64,000 bases of DNA from Verrucomicrobiota bacterium (GCA_018240065.1 JAFEGH010000014.1:1-64000); one strand, 5' to 3'. Counted from the stretch's first letter, positions 53,832-63,103 are shown. Made by a program: numbers and translations. The notes: generated from the letters alone by a model not told the origin.

Positions 53832-55663
53832 CAGATTTTGACGTCAAACAGCTCGAACAGTTTCCGACAAAACCAGGCGTCTACCTCATGAAAGACGCCT
53901 CGGGGACCGTCATCTACGTCGGAAAGGCCAATATTCTCAAAAACAGGGTCAAGCAATACTTCGCCTCAAGCGGCGACAATCGGGCCATGATCCCTTTCCT
54001 CATCCGCCAGATCGCAACCATCGATACGATTGTCGTCCCCTCTGAAAAAGAAGCACTGCTTCTTGAAAACACCCTCATCAAGAAACATCAGCCTAAATTC
54101 AACGCCATCCTCAAAGACGACAAGACATTCGTCAGCCTGATGATCAACAACCGCCATCCCTGGCCAATGATCCGGCTTGTGCGCTACAAGGGCGCTCCAA
54201 AGACCGACGGCCTCTATTTCGGCCCCTATACCAGTGCCTACTCCGCCCGCCAGACTTATGAGCTGCTAACGGGCCTCTTTCCTTTAAGACAATGTTCCGA
54301 TGAAGAGCTGAAAAGGCGTACCCGCCCCTGCCTGCTCTATTCGATCAAACGGTGCATCGCACCCTGCGTGGGCAAATGCACAAAAGAAGAATACGACACT
54401 TTTGTAGACGGGGCAGTCAAATTTCTCAAAGGGCAGGATAAGGAGATCTTGAAAGGACTCTATGATGAAATGCAGAAATCCTCGGAGCGGCTCGAATATG
54501 AGAAAGCATCTGCGATACTGCAAACGATCCGGCAGATCGAACACGTCGTCCAATCCCAGACCCTGGTCGTCAAAGTCAATGGAAAGAACAGCGACGCGCT
54601 GGCCCTGTATCGCGAAGGAGAGGAAGTGATGCTTATCCAATTGCTTTTCCGCGAGGGGAAGCTCGTCGGTTCCGAACACTATCCCTTCTCCAATATTCTA
54701 GAAGACGACGAAGCCCTCTTCACATCCTTCATTCTGCAGCATTATCAACACCAGGAAGGTCTTCCCGAAGAAATCCTTGTCCCCGTCCCCTTGAAAGACG
54801 CCGATCTAATCTCAGAAATCCTCTCTGACGCCCACAAGAAAAAAGTCGCCATTCTGCACCCCCAAAAAGGAGAAAAACGGGCGCTCGTCGGTATCGCGGA
54901 ACAGAACGCGAAGGCCGACTTCCAAAAAGAAAAGGATCATCAGGAACTCAAAGAGAAGATGCTCCTCGACCTTCAGGAGACGCTCAGGCTCAACCGCTAT
55001 CCGAAAAGGATCGAGTGCTTCGACACCTCCAACATTTCAGGAACGGATCCCGTGGCCTCTGTCGTCGCATTCACCGATGGAGAGAAAGACTCCAAGCGCA
55101 CGCGCCTCTTCAAAATCAAGACCGTGCCCAAAGGAGATGACTATGGCGCCATGCGGGAAGTTCTCCGCCGCCACCTGACGCGCGCTAAAGAGGCGGACGA
55201 TTTGCCGGATCTGATCATCGTCGACGGCGGCAAAGGGCAGCTTGGAGTAGCGTTAGATGTTTTTAAAGAGCTCGACATCGCCTCTGTCGATGTGATCGCT
55301 CTGGCCAAAGAAGAGGGACGCCACGACAAAGGGATGACGGCGGAAAGGGTGTTCCTGCCGGAGCATCACGACCCGATCCGCCTCAATCCGCGCTCCAGCC
55401 TGCTCTTTTTATTGCAGAAAGTCCGCGACGAGGCACACCGCAAAGCCATTGGATTCCACCGCGAACGCCGCACGAAGCGCACGATCTCAAGCGCTCTCGA
55501 CACTATCCCGGGAATCGGAGCAGTCAAGCGCTCCCGTTTGCTGAGCCATTTTGGCAGCGTCGAAAAAATCCGCCATGCCTCCAATGAGGAACTGCTGCAG
55601 GTCAAAGGGATGACGAAGAAAGATATCGAGACTTTGAGGATATTTTTGGAAAAGAATGAATAG
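53828..55663 (+). CDS. uvrC: Excinuclease ABC subunit C
   Basis: 611 residues beginning with GTG within the mutS stop region. It makes both incisions in nucleotide-excision repair. The GIY-YIG domain (GVYLMKDASGTVIYVGKA) makes the 3' cut. The UVR motif lies near 200-240, and the RNase H-like domain (IECFDTSNISGTDPVAS, IVDGGKGQL) makes the 5' cut. Two helix-hairpin-helix motifs close the chain. A CCCTT/AAGGG hairpin at 55671-55683 follows, without a T run. Confidence 0.97.
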   Translation: MTDFDVKQLEQFPTKPGVYLMKDASGTVIYVGKANILKNRVKQYFASSGDNRAMIPFLIRQIATIDTIVVPSEKEALLLENTLIKKHQPKFNAILKDDKTFVSLMINNRHPWPMIRLVRYKGAPKTDGLYFGPYTSAYSARQTYELLTGLFPLRQCSDEELKRRTRPCLLYSIKRCIAPCVGKCTKEEYDTFVDGAVKFLKGQDKEILKGLYDEMQKSSERLEYEKASAILQTIRQIEHVVQSQTLVVKVNGKNSDALALYREGEEVMLIQLLFREGKLVGSEHYPFSNILEDDEALFTSFILQHYQHQEGLPEEILVPVPLKDADLISEILSDAHKKKVAILHPQKGEKRALVGIAEQNAKADFQKEKDHQELKEKMLLDLQETLRLNRYPKRIECFDTSNISGTDPVASVVAFTDGEKDSKRTRLFKIKTVPKGDDYGAMREVLRRHLTRAKEADDLPDLIIVDGGKGQLGVALDVFKELDIASVDVIALAKEEGRHDKGMTAERVFLPEHHDPIRLNPRSSLLFLLQKVRDEAHRKAIGFHRERRTKRTISSALDTIPGIGAVKRSRLLSHFGSVEKIRHASNEELLQVKGMTKKDIETLRIFLEKNE

Positions 55664-55726
55664 GATGTATCCCTTAATAAGGGAAAGATACACGCAGCCC
55701 TGCAAAGTAACCTTGAAGGTTTCCGA

Positions 55727-56233
55727 TCATTTGATCAGAACGGAGAGAACGAACTCTTTTTTATAGCCGATCTGCTTGTGCAGGATCCTGCCCAATTCGA
55801 TCTCGGCCTTTTCCAGGATCACCTTCTGCTTTTCCAGGTCCTGAAGAGGAAGCTCGACGAACAACTCGAGTTTTTGCTCGCTCGAAACGCCGACATCGAC
55901 GGACAGGTCATGTTCGGGGAATGCCTGCTTCCAATAAACATCGACATAGCTGCGGATGACGGCAGGATCGACCTGCATCTCCTTCCTCCCCATCTTGACG
56001 CGGTAGTAGGTTCCTCGGTTCATCGTATAAAAGCCGACGAGCAGAAGAACCCCGCACCCGAGGATAAGATACCCGATGAGGGAGAAGGGCGCTGCGGTCT
56101 CGGAAAAATAGGTAGCGATCGCAAAGCGCAAATGGGGTGCGTGTTCAAGCCCGATAAAGAACCCTCCGAGTAAAATGACCAGAACGGCAAAAACGAACTG
56201 GACCGCGGAAAAAAGAAGGTTGCCGGCTTTCAT
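55727..56233 (-). CDS. AmaP-like membrane protein
   Basis: 168 residues. Two N-terminal hydrophobic helices (about 5-28 and 48-68) are followed by a cytoplasmic alpha-beta domain, DPAVIRSYVDVYWKQ to LGRILHKQIGY. The layout fits alkaline-shock response membrane anchors (AmaP), which in Firmicutes tether Asp23 to the membrane. The next gene upstream on the same strand, 14 bases away, encodes an Asp23-like protein. Together these support a membrane-bound Asp23 complex, by analogy only. Confidence 0.7.
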   Translation of the reverse strand: MKAGNLLFSAVQFVFAVLVILLGGFFIGLEHAPHLRFAIATYFSETAAPFSLIGYLILGCGVLLLVGFYTMNRGTYYRVKMGRKEMQVDPAVIRSYVDVYWKQAFPEHDLSVDVGVSSEQKLELFVELPLQDLEKQKVILEKAEIELGRILHKQIGYKKEFVLSVLIK

Positions 56234-56247
56234 CAGGATTTCCTTAA

Positions 56248-56721
56248 TTAAAAGACTTCATCGTAGCGTTCAGAAGGAGCTGGAGCCGATTTGACGGCCT
56301 TGACCCGTTTTTCCAACATCTCTTCAATGCTGACCTTGGGTTTCGGGGAGACCAGATTTTTAAATATGACATGGACAGTCCCGACATGCAGGCTGGTCAG
56401 CCGGCTGATCTCCTGCAGGATTTTGTTCTGGACTTCCTCGGCTTTATCCGGGATGCAGATGCCATAAGCGACGTTGATCTCGACACGGACATTGACGGAA
56501 TGATTCTTCTGGTCCTGGTCGACATGGATCCCCTTGATTCCATCCAGACTGTCGCCGAGCAGGCTGTCAAAGAGGTTTCCTTCCAGCGTCTCGACGCCCT
56601 CGATCTGACTCAAGGACTGAAGCACGATGGATTGAAAGACCTTGCTTTCGATGTCGCGAATAAAAACGGTTTCGGGGAGCTCAATCTCCTTCGTATCGAT
56701 TTGCTTAAGCGGATTATGCAT
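56248..56721 (-). CDS. Asp23/Gls24-family envelope stress protein
   Basis: 157 residues. The Asp23 domain spans about 15-120 with VFQSIVLQSLSQIEGVETLE, VNVRVEINVAYGICIPD and LTSLHVGTVHVIFKNLV. A charged C-terminal tail follows. Asp23 proteins are abundant envelope-associated factors in Gram-positives; their function in chlamydiae is unknown. It is first of a pair with the AmaP-like gene. Confidence 0.82.
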   Translation of the reverse strand: MHNPLKQIDTKEIELPETVFIRDIESKVFQSIVLQSLSQIEGVETLEGNLFDSLLGDSLDGIKGIHVDQDQKNHSVNVRVEINVAYGICIPDKAEEVQNKILQEISRLTSLHVGTVHVIFKNLVSPKPKVSIEEMLEKRVKAVKSAPAPSERYDEVF

Positions 56722-56855
56722 CTCTATACCTCTTTTTTTGAGCTGGTTAGGGTCTTCTATATTATACCAGTGAATAGGGAGATTCTACCATCTTAAAGAA
56801 ATATACCCTACTAATGATTTTCTTGTGAAAACGACAAGAAAAAAATTAACCCGCC

Positions 56856-56884
56856 TTGTGCTTTACAAGGAAAACTTCTATACT
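56856..56884 (+). promoter_or_regulatory. Promoter of the GYF-domain gene
   Basis: TTGTGC (56856-56861), exactly 17 bases, TATACT (56879-56884). The predicted start near 56891 leaves a leader of about 25 bases. Confidence 0.55.
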
Positions 56885-56915
56885 GAGGGGATTAGAAAAG
56901 TGGGAAAGGGCAGAT

Positions 56916-57341
56916 ATGAACTTACAGACATTTCTTAGTATCGCTTTAAGCCTGGTTTTGGCTTGGGGATGCAGCCATTATGCAAAACGGCGCGGCCGCA
57001 ATCCGATGATATGGTTCGCGGCAGGAGCCCTCTTTGGCATCTTTGCTCTGATTACGCTCTTCATTCTGCCTGTGCGCAAAGCAGCAGCAAAGCAAGTTCC
57101 AGAGGGACCCACTGTTTCAAAGGCCCCAACCCTTGCCCTGCTCTCCCCGATGCACGCTGAAAAGTTCTGGTACTTTCTGGATGATCAAAAAAAGCAATTC
57201 GGTCCTATGAGCTTCGACGCCTTGACCAAAGCCCGTCTCGAAGGAACTGTCGGAGAACAGACTTTCGTCTGGAATGAGGAGATGGAGAACTGGCAGCGTT
57301 TCAAAGATGTGATCCAACCTGAGCAATCCCCCCATACATAA
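56916..57341 (+). CDS. Membrane protein with C-terminal GYF_2 domain
   Basis: 141 residues from the ATG at 56916. Two hydrophobic segments (about 4-19 and 30-53) are followed by a Pro- and Ala-rich linker. A GYF_2 module then spans 85-135: FWYFLDDQKKQFGPMSFDAL, then VWNEEMENWQRF. GYF_2 domains bind proline-rich peptides or act as protein-interaction modules. No partner is evident. A longer reading frame from 56856 would begin inside the promoter and is rejected. Confidence 0.78.
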   Translation: MNLQTFLSIALSLVLAWGCSHYAKRRGRNPMIWFAAGALFGIFALITLFILPVRKAAAKQVPEGPTVSKAPTLALLSPMHAEKFWYFLDDQKKQFGPMSFDALTKARLEGTVGEQTFVWNEEMENWQRFKDVIQPEQSPHT

Positions 57342-57343
57342 AA

Positions 57344-57372
57344 AAAGACCGCACTTATTAAGTGCGGTCTTT
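57344..57372 (-). terminator. Bidirectional intrinsic terminator
   Basis: A perfect 13-bp stem (57344-57356 with 57360-57372) with an ATT loop. On the minus strand it ends in seven T and serves rpsN. The plus strand has only three T and may weakly end the GYF gene. Confidence 0.85.
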
Positions 57373-57397
57373 AAGAATAGACAGGCTGGAAATGAGC

Positions 57398-57703
57398 TTA
57401 CCAGCTCGCTTTCACAACGCCTGGGATCATTCCATTGTTCGCCATCTCGCGGAAGCAGAGGCGAGAAAGTTTGAACTTCTTCAAAACACCACGGGAACGA
57501 CCAGTGAGTTGGCAGCGGCTGCGGAGGCGCACAGGCGAAGAATTTTTCGGCATTTTATTGAGTGTCATCTTCGCTGCGTTGCGCTCTTCCTCACTCTTGT
57601 TCATATCGAGGATGATCTTTTTGAGACTTTGACGCTTGTCCCATTTGAGCTGAACGAGGCGTTCGCGCTTCTTCTGTTTTGCAATCCAGGTTTTTGTTGC
57701 CAT
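57398..57703 (-). CDS. rpsN: 30S ribosomal protein S14
   Basis: 101 residues, the longer zinc-free form. [19 protein letters not shown] is approximated here by [18 protein letters not shown], and [17 protein letters not shown] is the S14 signature. It begins 15 bases after the end of rpmJ. Confidence 0.97.
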   Translation of the reverse strand: MATKTWIAKQKKRERLVQLKWDKRQSLKKIILDMNKSEEERNAAKMTLNKMPKNSSPVRLRSRCQLTGRSRGVLKKFKLSRLCFREMANNGMIPGVVKASW

Positions 57704-57718
57704 ATTTCTCTTATCTCA

Positions 57719-57856
57719 CTACTTTTTACGAGCAGGACCTTTTTGTCTCTGCTTGCGGTTTGGATCCGTTTTATTGATCACGTAAACGCGGCCTTGGCGG
57801 CGTACAATTTTGTCCCCTTTGGAAGGATCGGCTTTGATCGAAGCTCTTACTTTCAT
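57719..57856 (-). CDS. rpmJ: 50S ribosomal protein L36
   Basis: 45 residues: begins [20 protein letters not shown] and ends [15 protein letters not shown] and the [19 protein letters not shown] stretch are L36-like. It lacks the zinc cysteines of the classical form, as in the longer C-minus type. AAGG lies before the ATG. It is cotranscribed with rpsN. Confidence 0.93.
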   Translation of the reverse strand: MKVRASIKADPSKGDKIVRRQGRVYVINKTDPNRKQRQKGPARKK

Positions 57857-57994
57857 GACTACCTTAAGAAAGAAAATTAAAGTTAGCCAAACTTATACGC
57901 AATCCTTGGATTTCTTGGCAAGGACTCAGATGAGAATCATCGATGGAAAGGCGCTCTGATAATTAAAACTTTAAGTTGGGACATTCTTTATTCC

Positions 57995-58024
57995 TTGAGG
58001 AATTTTTACTCGATCCGCTATATT
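57995..58024 (+). promoter_or_regulatory. Promoter of rpmH-rnpA
   Basis: TTGAGG (57995-58000), an 18-base spacer and TATATT (58019-58024). The predicted start near 58031 leaves a leader of about 37 bases. Confidence 0.5.
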
Positions 58025-58067
58025 TGCGCCTACAAAATTACTTATTAATTCTTCAAAGGGAACTACC

Positions 58068-58205
58068 ATGAAACGCACATACCAGCCCAGCAAAAAAAAG
58101 CGCCAGACCGCCTGCGGATTCCGTAAAAGAATGAAAACAAAAGACGGACGCAAGATCATCAACCGCCGTCGCCGCGCCGGCCGCAAAAAGCTGACAACAG
58201 CATAA
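58068..58205 (+). CDS. rpmH: 50S ribosomal protein L34
   Basis: 45 residues: [20 protein letters not shown] followed by the Arg/Lys-rich core [12 protein letters not shown]. This is an unmistakable L34. AAAGGG lies seven bases before the ATG. The rnpA start codon follows its stop directly, the standard order. Confidence 0.97.
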   Translation: MKRTYQPSKKKRQTACGFRKRMKTKDGRKIINRRRRAGRKKLTTA

Positions 58206-58652
58206 ATGGCAAATGCAAGTCTGCTTGCTCCCGCCTCCCCTCAATCTGTGCCGGAATCGTTTAAAGAGAGTTCTCTTTCAGCAACTTCCGGCTCAGCAGT
58301 AACTCTGCCTGCCAAAAAATTCCCAAAATCGGCCCGCATCCTTACCAGCTCCCACTATAAGTTCCTGCATCGCAATTCCAGCCGCCTTTTCGGCGAGCAG
58401 ATCTCCATTGACATCAGGCAAGGGCGCTCCGCTTCTCCGAAATTAGGTCTCACCGTCTCCAAAAAGTTCGGCAAGGCGCATGATCGCAACCGGTTCAAGC
58501 GGGTCGTCCGCGAAGCTTTTCGCGAACTCTACACATCATTGCCCGACGATCTGGAAATGAATATTTCCCCTCGTAAAAGCGGCGCCAATCTCTCCAAGCA
58601 TGCCATCCTGCTGGAACTACAGGCCCTGCTCGCCAGAATCCTGCGTTCTTGA
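58206..58652 (+). CDS. rnpA: Ribonuclease P protein component
   Basis: 148 residues. It assists the RNase P RNA in cutting tRNA 5' leaders. The family signature is LGLTVSKKFGKAHDRNRFKR followed by VVREAFRE. The ATG directly abuts the rpmH TAA. About 38 extra residues, rich in Ser, Ala and Pro, precede the usual start FPKSARIL; no later start codon exists in this stretch, so the extension seems real. Confidence 0.94.
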   Translation: MANASLLAPASPQSVPESFKESSLSATSGSAVTLPAKKFPKSARILTSSHYKFLHRNSSRLFGEQISIDIRQGRSASPKLGLTVSKKFGKAHDRNRFKRVVREAFRELYTSLPDDLEMNISPRKSGANLSKHAILLELQALLARILRS

Positions 58653-58704
58653 CCTCTGTCCATGATTTGATGAATAATTCAATCTAACCAACTGAAAAAT
58701 CAAC

Positions 58705-60732
58705 ATGTCGCACGATCGCAACAAAGCTTTTGCCCACCTCAACCCTGCCCAAAGCAAGGCTGTGCTCGCTGCTGAAGGAAGAGTGCTGATCCTGGCTGGA
58801 GCCGGTACCGGCAAGACCAGCGTACTCGCCTACCGCATCGCCCATATGCTCAAAAACCTGGAGGTCCCTCCCGAGGCGATCCTGGGACTCACATTCACGA
58901 ATAAGGCTGCGCAAGAGATGCGGGAGAGGGTAGCGAAACTTGTCTCCCATCAAGTCGCCAAAAAAGTCACGCTGAGCACCTTTCACAGCTTTTGCATGCA
59001 GGTGCTGCGTAAAGAGATCCATCATTTAGGCTATACTGGCAATTTTTCACTCTATGATGAAAAAGACGTCCGTCGCTTGGGCCAGAACCTCGCCCGCCAC
59101 CTTCTGGAGCATGAAGGGGAGCTTCCCTCCATGGAAAAAACATTCGGGAAGATCGCGTTCGCCAAGAGCAGAGGCCTTACCTTCGAAGAGATCGGCAAGG
59201 ACAAAACAGATTGGCACGATCAATTCAGCGCAGACCTCTTCGGACGGCTGAAGACATGCATGCGCGCCTACAATGCGGTCGACTTCGACAGCCTTCTTTC
59301 CCTTACTGTCGAGCTCTTTGAACAACATCCCAACATCTTGGAGAGGTACCAGGACCGCTATCGCTTCATCATGATCGACGAGTATCAGGACACCAATCCC
59401 GTCCAATACAAGCTTGCCAAGCTGATCTCAGGCAAATATGACAATCTCTGTGTCGTCGGCGACGACGACCAGTCAATTTACGGCTGGCGCGGGGCGGAAA
59501 TCAAAAACATCCTTCAATTCGAATCGGAGACGGTGATCAAGCTCGAGCAAAACTATCGTTCTACCCCGATTATCCTCCAAGCGGCCAACGCCGTGATAGC
59601 CAATAACGCGACAAGGCACAACAAGCAACTCTGGAGCACCGCGGAAAAAGGAGAACAGCTGACGCTCTTTCACGCTCCTACGGAACTGGAAGAGTCGCAG
59701 TCGGTCATCCAGAGAATGATCAAAATGCGAAAGGAAAAAAACATCTCGTGGAAGGAAATGGCGATCCTTTACCGCTCGAACATCCTGTCGCGCCCATTCG
59801 AGCTCGCCCTCATGCAGGCGGTGTGGGAAAAGGACGGCCAATGGATCCGCGGAATCCCATTTGAGGTGTTCGGGGGAACTGAGTTTTACGAACGCGCCGA
59901 AATCAAAGATCTGATCTCCTACCTCCGCGTCATCTCCAATCCACTGGACCAGGAATCCCTACTGCGCATCATCAACACTCCGCGCCGTGGAATTTCCGAC
60001 AACACCCTGGACCTTTTGACACAATTCAACCGCAAGCGCGACATCCCCTTGTGGAACCTTCTGCAAGAGATCGCCTCGCCTCTTTCTTCCGATTTGAAGA
60101 ACGACCTCACGGACAAGGCCCTCTTCGGGATCCGCTCCTTTGTCGAGGTCATCAAAACGGCCCAGGATAAATTCAAACAGCGCCCGCTGCATGACGCCTT
60201 TGCCTGGTTCATCGATGAAATCGATTACAAAAAGGCGATCGTGGACGATGTGAAAAGTGAAAAAATGCGCGACTTCAAATGGGAAAACGTCGCGCACTGC
60301 GTCGATTCGCTGTCCATTTACGAAGAGGAGCAGGTTGCTTTGGGACAGGAGGAAGAGATCTCCCTTTCCCACTTCCTGACCACCTCGACGCTCGACCAGG
60401 AGCGCGTCCAACAGCGGGATAAAACTCAGAAAGAAGACAAAGTCAACCTCATGACCTTCCATAGCGCGAAGGGACTCGAGTTCACCTCCTGCTTTCTAGT
60501 AGGACTGGAAGACCACATTATTCCCCATGAGAAAAGCCTTCTTGAGACAGGGCTGGAAGAAGAGCGGCGCCTGATGTACGTTGCCATGACACGAGCAAAA
60601 AAACATCTCACGCTGAGCATGGCCCGCAAACGGAAAAAAATGGGGAAAGAGGTAGTGACCAATCCCTCGCGGTTTCTGTTTGAAATTCCAAAAGAACTGA
60701 TCCGGATCACTTCCTGGCAGACAATCGATTAA
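58705..60732 (+). CDS. Rep/UvrD-family ATP-dependent DNA helicase
   Basis: 675 residues of superfamily 1A. LNPAQSKAVLAAEG is the Q motif, AGAGTGKT (31-38) the Walker A site, FIMIDEYQDTNPVQ motif II near 224, and VVGDDDQSIYGWRGAE motif III. LMTFHSAKGLEF and YVAMTRAKKHL are motifs V and VI. Length and sequence fit the Rep/PcrA branch rather than RecB. It unwinds 3' to 5' in repair and fork restart. Its last four bases overlap the convergent sugar-transferase gene. Confidence 0.93.
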   Translation: MSHDRNKAFAHLNPAQSKAVLAAEGRVLILAGAGTGKTSVLAYRIAHMLKNLEVPPEAILGLTFTNKAAQEMRERVAKLVSHQVAKKVTLSTFHSFCMQVLRKEIHHLGYTGNFSLYDEKDVRRLGQNLARHLLEHEGELPSMEKTFGKIAFAKSRGLTFEEIGKDKTDWHDQFSADLFGRLKTCMRAYNAVDFDSLLSLTVELFEQHPNILERYQDRYRFIMIDEYQDTNPVQYKLAKLISGKYDNLCVVGDDDQSIYGWRGAEIKNILQFESETVIKLEQNYRSTPIILQAANAVIANNATRHNKQLWSTAEKGEQLTLFHAPTELEESQSVIQRMIKMRKEKNISWKEMAILYRSNILSRPFELALMQAVWEKDGQWIRGIPFEVFGGTEFYERAEIKDLISYLRVISNPLDQESLLRIINTPRRGISDNTLDLLTQFNRKRDIPLWNLLQEIASPLSSDLKNDLTDKALFGIRSFVEVIKTAQDKFKQRPLHDAFAWFIDEIDYKKAIVDDVKSEKMRDFKWENVAHCVDSLSIYEEEQVALGQEEEISLSHFLTTSTLDQERVQQRDKTQKEDKVNLMTFHSAKGLEFTSCFLVGLEDHIIPHEKSLLETGLEEERRLMYVAMTRAKKHLTLSMARKRKKMGKEVVTNPSRFLFEIPKELIRITSWQTID

Positions 60733-61529
60733 AGCTTGCCTTTGCAGGAATGGTAGAAAGAGTCCAGCGAGGGTTTAAGTCCGCCGTGCGTGCGGATATA
60801 GGCTTTTCCTCCTGTTCCGACCCAATGCAAAATGACGACATTCAGATTAAGTCCGCGCGCCATCCTCCAATTGTAAACCTCAGGCAGCTCCTGAACCTCC
60901 AATTGATCAGAACAAATGAGATGGGAAAGTAATGGATCGTCCCCCCAGAACAGATGATTCTGGGAAACGGCCCCTTTCGCCCAGTTTTCTAAAATGGAAG
61001 ACCCGTGCTGGAACACCACTACCCCTCCGTTATAACGGACGTTCGGGTCAAATCTGGGCAAATGATCGCTGGCGTAATCGCGGACCAGCGCAAGCTGCGA
61101 CGTCTGATCGAAATCAGAAAAGAGAGGTTCAAGCGGACCCAATATCTCGCAGTCAATATCAATCCAAATCCCTTGCTCAAAAGACGACTCTAATAAAGCA
61201 AACGGCTTTTTGAACCAGGTGCGCCTGGCATTCCAAACGCTCCATCCATAAATCCCTTCCCACTGCCTGGCGCGCTCATCGTCAATTTCGCTGCGGGGAG
61301 TGATGCAGTGAGGATCCAGTTCAATGGACACGACCTCGCCCCTTTCCCTGCACCAGTCGCGCATCTCGTCAGTCATGCCAAAATCACAGAAAGTGACCGG
61401 GAAATCATTATGCTCCCTATATCGCGACCACCACCATGGCAGAAGCCATTCCTGAGATCGTTCCGCGCCGCAGAGCACGCCGCGCTTAGCCTTAGGGACG
61501 CGTTTCCACTTACAAAGGACTTCAGTCAT
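60729..61529 (-). CDS. Glycosyltransferase-like protein with DxD motif
   Basis: 266 residues. VTFCDFGMTDEMRDW and GIWIDIDCEILGPLEPLF (DID motif) look like a GT-A fold of the GT8/GT32-like kind. Later RYNGGVVVF and ILHWVGTGGKAYIR provide the acceptor loop and metal His. There is no signal peptide. The gene is downstream of a thioredoxin-fold gene with a four-base overlap. Sugar and acceptor are unknown. Confidence 0.72.
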   Translation of the reverse strand: MTEVLCKWKRVPKAKRGVLCGAERSQEWLLPWWWSRYREHNDFPVTFCDFGMTDEMRDWCRERGEVVSIELDPHCITPRSEIDDERARQWEGIYGWSVWNARRTWFKKPFALLESSFEQGIWIDIDCEILGPLEPLFSDFDQTSQLALVRDYASDHLPRFDPNVRYNGGVVVFQHGSSILENWAKGAVSQNHLFWGDDPLLSHLICSDQLEVQELPEVYNWRMARGLNLNVVILHWVGTGGKAYIRTHGGLKPSLDSFYHSCKGKL

Positions 61530-62488
61530 TGTTTCCTTTTCATGTAAGAGATCGCCTGCAAAACTTGAGGCCGCTCCGATTCGGGAGCCGCCTTTAAGCT
61601 TTCCTCAGCATGCTCGAGGGCCGAAGAGATGACGTTTTTCGAATAGAGGTATTCGGAGATCATCAGCTCGACCTTCCAAATGTTCTTGGAATCTTTCTCT
61701 TTGAACTGATGGAGATAATTTAAAAGAGGGATGATGGCCTTTTCATAGCGGTCTTTAGACTTAAGAGAGGAGGCCCTTTTTTGAAAATCAAGAAGCGCCA
61801 CTTTAAAATGGGTCTCAAACTTGTTCTCAGGGTCCCGTTTGAGAAGATCCCTCTTCATCTTGAGCACTTCAGGATTCTTTAACTTGTGCTTTTCGAGCAT
61901 CGAAGCATATTTCTCCACATGGAAGAATGTCCCTTTTTCCTTCTTGAGGCCCTTTTCAAGCATCACCTGCTTGAAACAGGGGACGGAGAATTTTTTTGCC
62001 TTTAAGTATAAATCTTTCCAGCTCTCCTCCTCAAATGCGCTGTCCCGATTGTCCAGGGCGATGCACACTTCCTGGAAGCTGTCGATCAGGGCCATGATTT
62101 CTAAAGCATAGGAAGCGGCGTCGAGAGGAGAATACCCCAACCTGGCAAACTCTTTCCCCCTGGGGTCTAGCAGGATAATCTGCGGGGATTCCCTCACGCC
62201 ATACTTGTCGCGCATAGCCTGGTCCTCTTTTTCTTTTCCAAGAGAGATCTCCCAAAGGATGGCGTCGACCCCAACGCGATTGACAAAACGAGGGCTTTGA
62301 AGAACATCTTCTACAAATTTATGAGACCAGGGACACCCCTCCACGCTTAAAAACACAGCGACGACGGGGAGATTTTCCTGTTGGGCGGTCTTTAAAATCT
62401 TGATTTCATCCATTCTCCACTGCTCTTCACAATAAGCGGAAGTTAAGATAAAGAATATTGAACAAAATAAAACGACCCTACTCAGCAT
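61526..62488 (-). CDS. Exported thioredoxin-fold protein with helical C-terminus
   Basis: 320 residues. A signal peptide (SRVVLFCSIFFILTSAYC) leads to a thioredoxin-like domain (about 25-140) with LSVEGCPWSHKF. That motif is CPWS, so one Cys of the usual CxxC is missing. ESPQIILLDPRGKEF contains the expected cis-Pro. A helical, TPR-like C-terminal half follows, with repeated charged stretches up to LEHAEESLKAAPESE. One-cysteine members may act as isomerases or chaperones. It is first of a pair with the sugar-transferase gene. Confidence 0.78.
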   Translation of the reverse strand: MLSRVVLFCSIFFILTSAYCEEQWRMDEIKILKTAQQENLPVVAVFLSVEGCPWSHKFVEDVLQSPRFVNRVGVDAILWEISLGKEKEDQAMRDKYGVRESPQIILLDPRGKEFARLGYSPLDAASYALEIMALIDSFQEVCIALDNRDSAFEEESWKDLYLKAKKFSVPCFKQVMLEKGLKKEKGTFFHVEKYASMLEKHKLKNPEVLKMKRDLLKRDPENKFETHFKVALLDFQKRASSLKSKDRYEKAIIPLLNYLHQFKEKDSKNIWKVELMISEYLYSKNVISSALEHAEESLKAAPESERPQVLQAISYMKRKQ

Positions 62489-62558
62489 AATTATTGATAT
62501 AAAACTTTGAAAAAATTAAAATGCTATTCTTTTGCTACCCAACCCTTTTCTATAAAAA

Positions 62559-63056
62559 ATGTTTTTATTTCCGCCTACAATTATTTTGCGCCACCGCCGA
62601 GAAAACTTAAAAAAATGCAGTCTGCGCGGCCTGGAAAAGCGGCCTGACTGCCTTTTTTTTACATACCCCAAAGACGAACTCCCCGATCTTTCCAGCCACT
62701 TCCTGCTGACCCTGGACGCTCCGATCCTATCGGAGGCCGACGCTGAGATGGGCATTTTTCTGATCGATGGCACATGGCGCTATGCCGATATCATGCAGCG
62801 TCAGCTCCCTGAGCCCCATCGATTCCAACGGCGAAGCCTCCCTCCCCATTTTCTCACAGCCTATCCCCGCAGACAGGAAGATTGCCCCGAACCTTCCCGG
62901 GGACTTGCCTCCGTTGAGGCGCTTTACCTCTCCTACTTCCTTTTAGGGAGAAACACAGAAGGACTTTTGGACAATTTTTATTGGAAAGACGACTTTTTGA
63001 AAAAAAATGCGTCTTTATCAGTACAGAAAAGGGATAACATCCTGATTAATCAATGA
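62559..63056 (+). CDS. Tsr3/DTW-like rRNA aminocarboxypropyltransferase-family protein
   Basis: 165 residues. IILRHRRENLKKCSLRGLEK, GIFLIDGTWRYADIM and RGLASVEALYLSYF, with LLDNFYWKDDFLKKN at the end, follow the order of Tsr3/DTW proteins. Those transfer the aminocarboxypropyl group of SAM to rRNA or tRNA. Tsr3 is chiefly archaeal and eukaryotic and DTW proteins are bacterial; this one looks intermediate. No strong ribosome-binding site precedes the ATG. Confidence 0.7.
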   Translation: MFLFPPTIILRHRRENLKKCSLRGLEKRPDCLFFTYPKDELPDLSSHFLLTLDAPILSEADAEMGIFLIDGTWRYADIMQRQLPEPHRFQRRSLPPHFLTAYPRRQEDCPEPSRGLASVEALYLSYFLLGRNTEGLLDNFYWKDDFLKKNASLSVQKRDNILINQ

Positions 63057-63103
63057 CAGGCAATATATCCCTTAAAAAGAAAAAGGCGCTAATTTGCTTT
63101 CAT

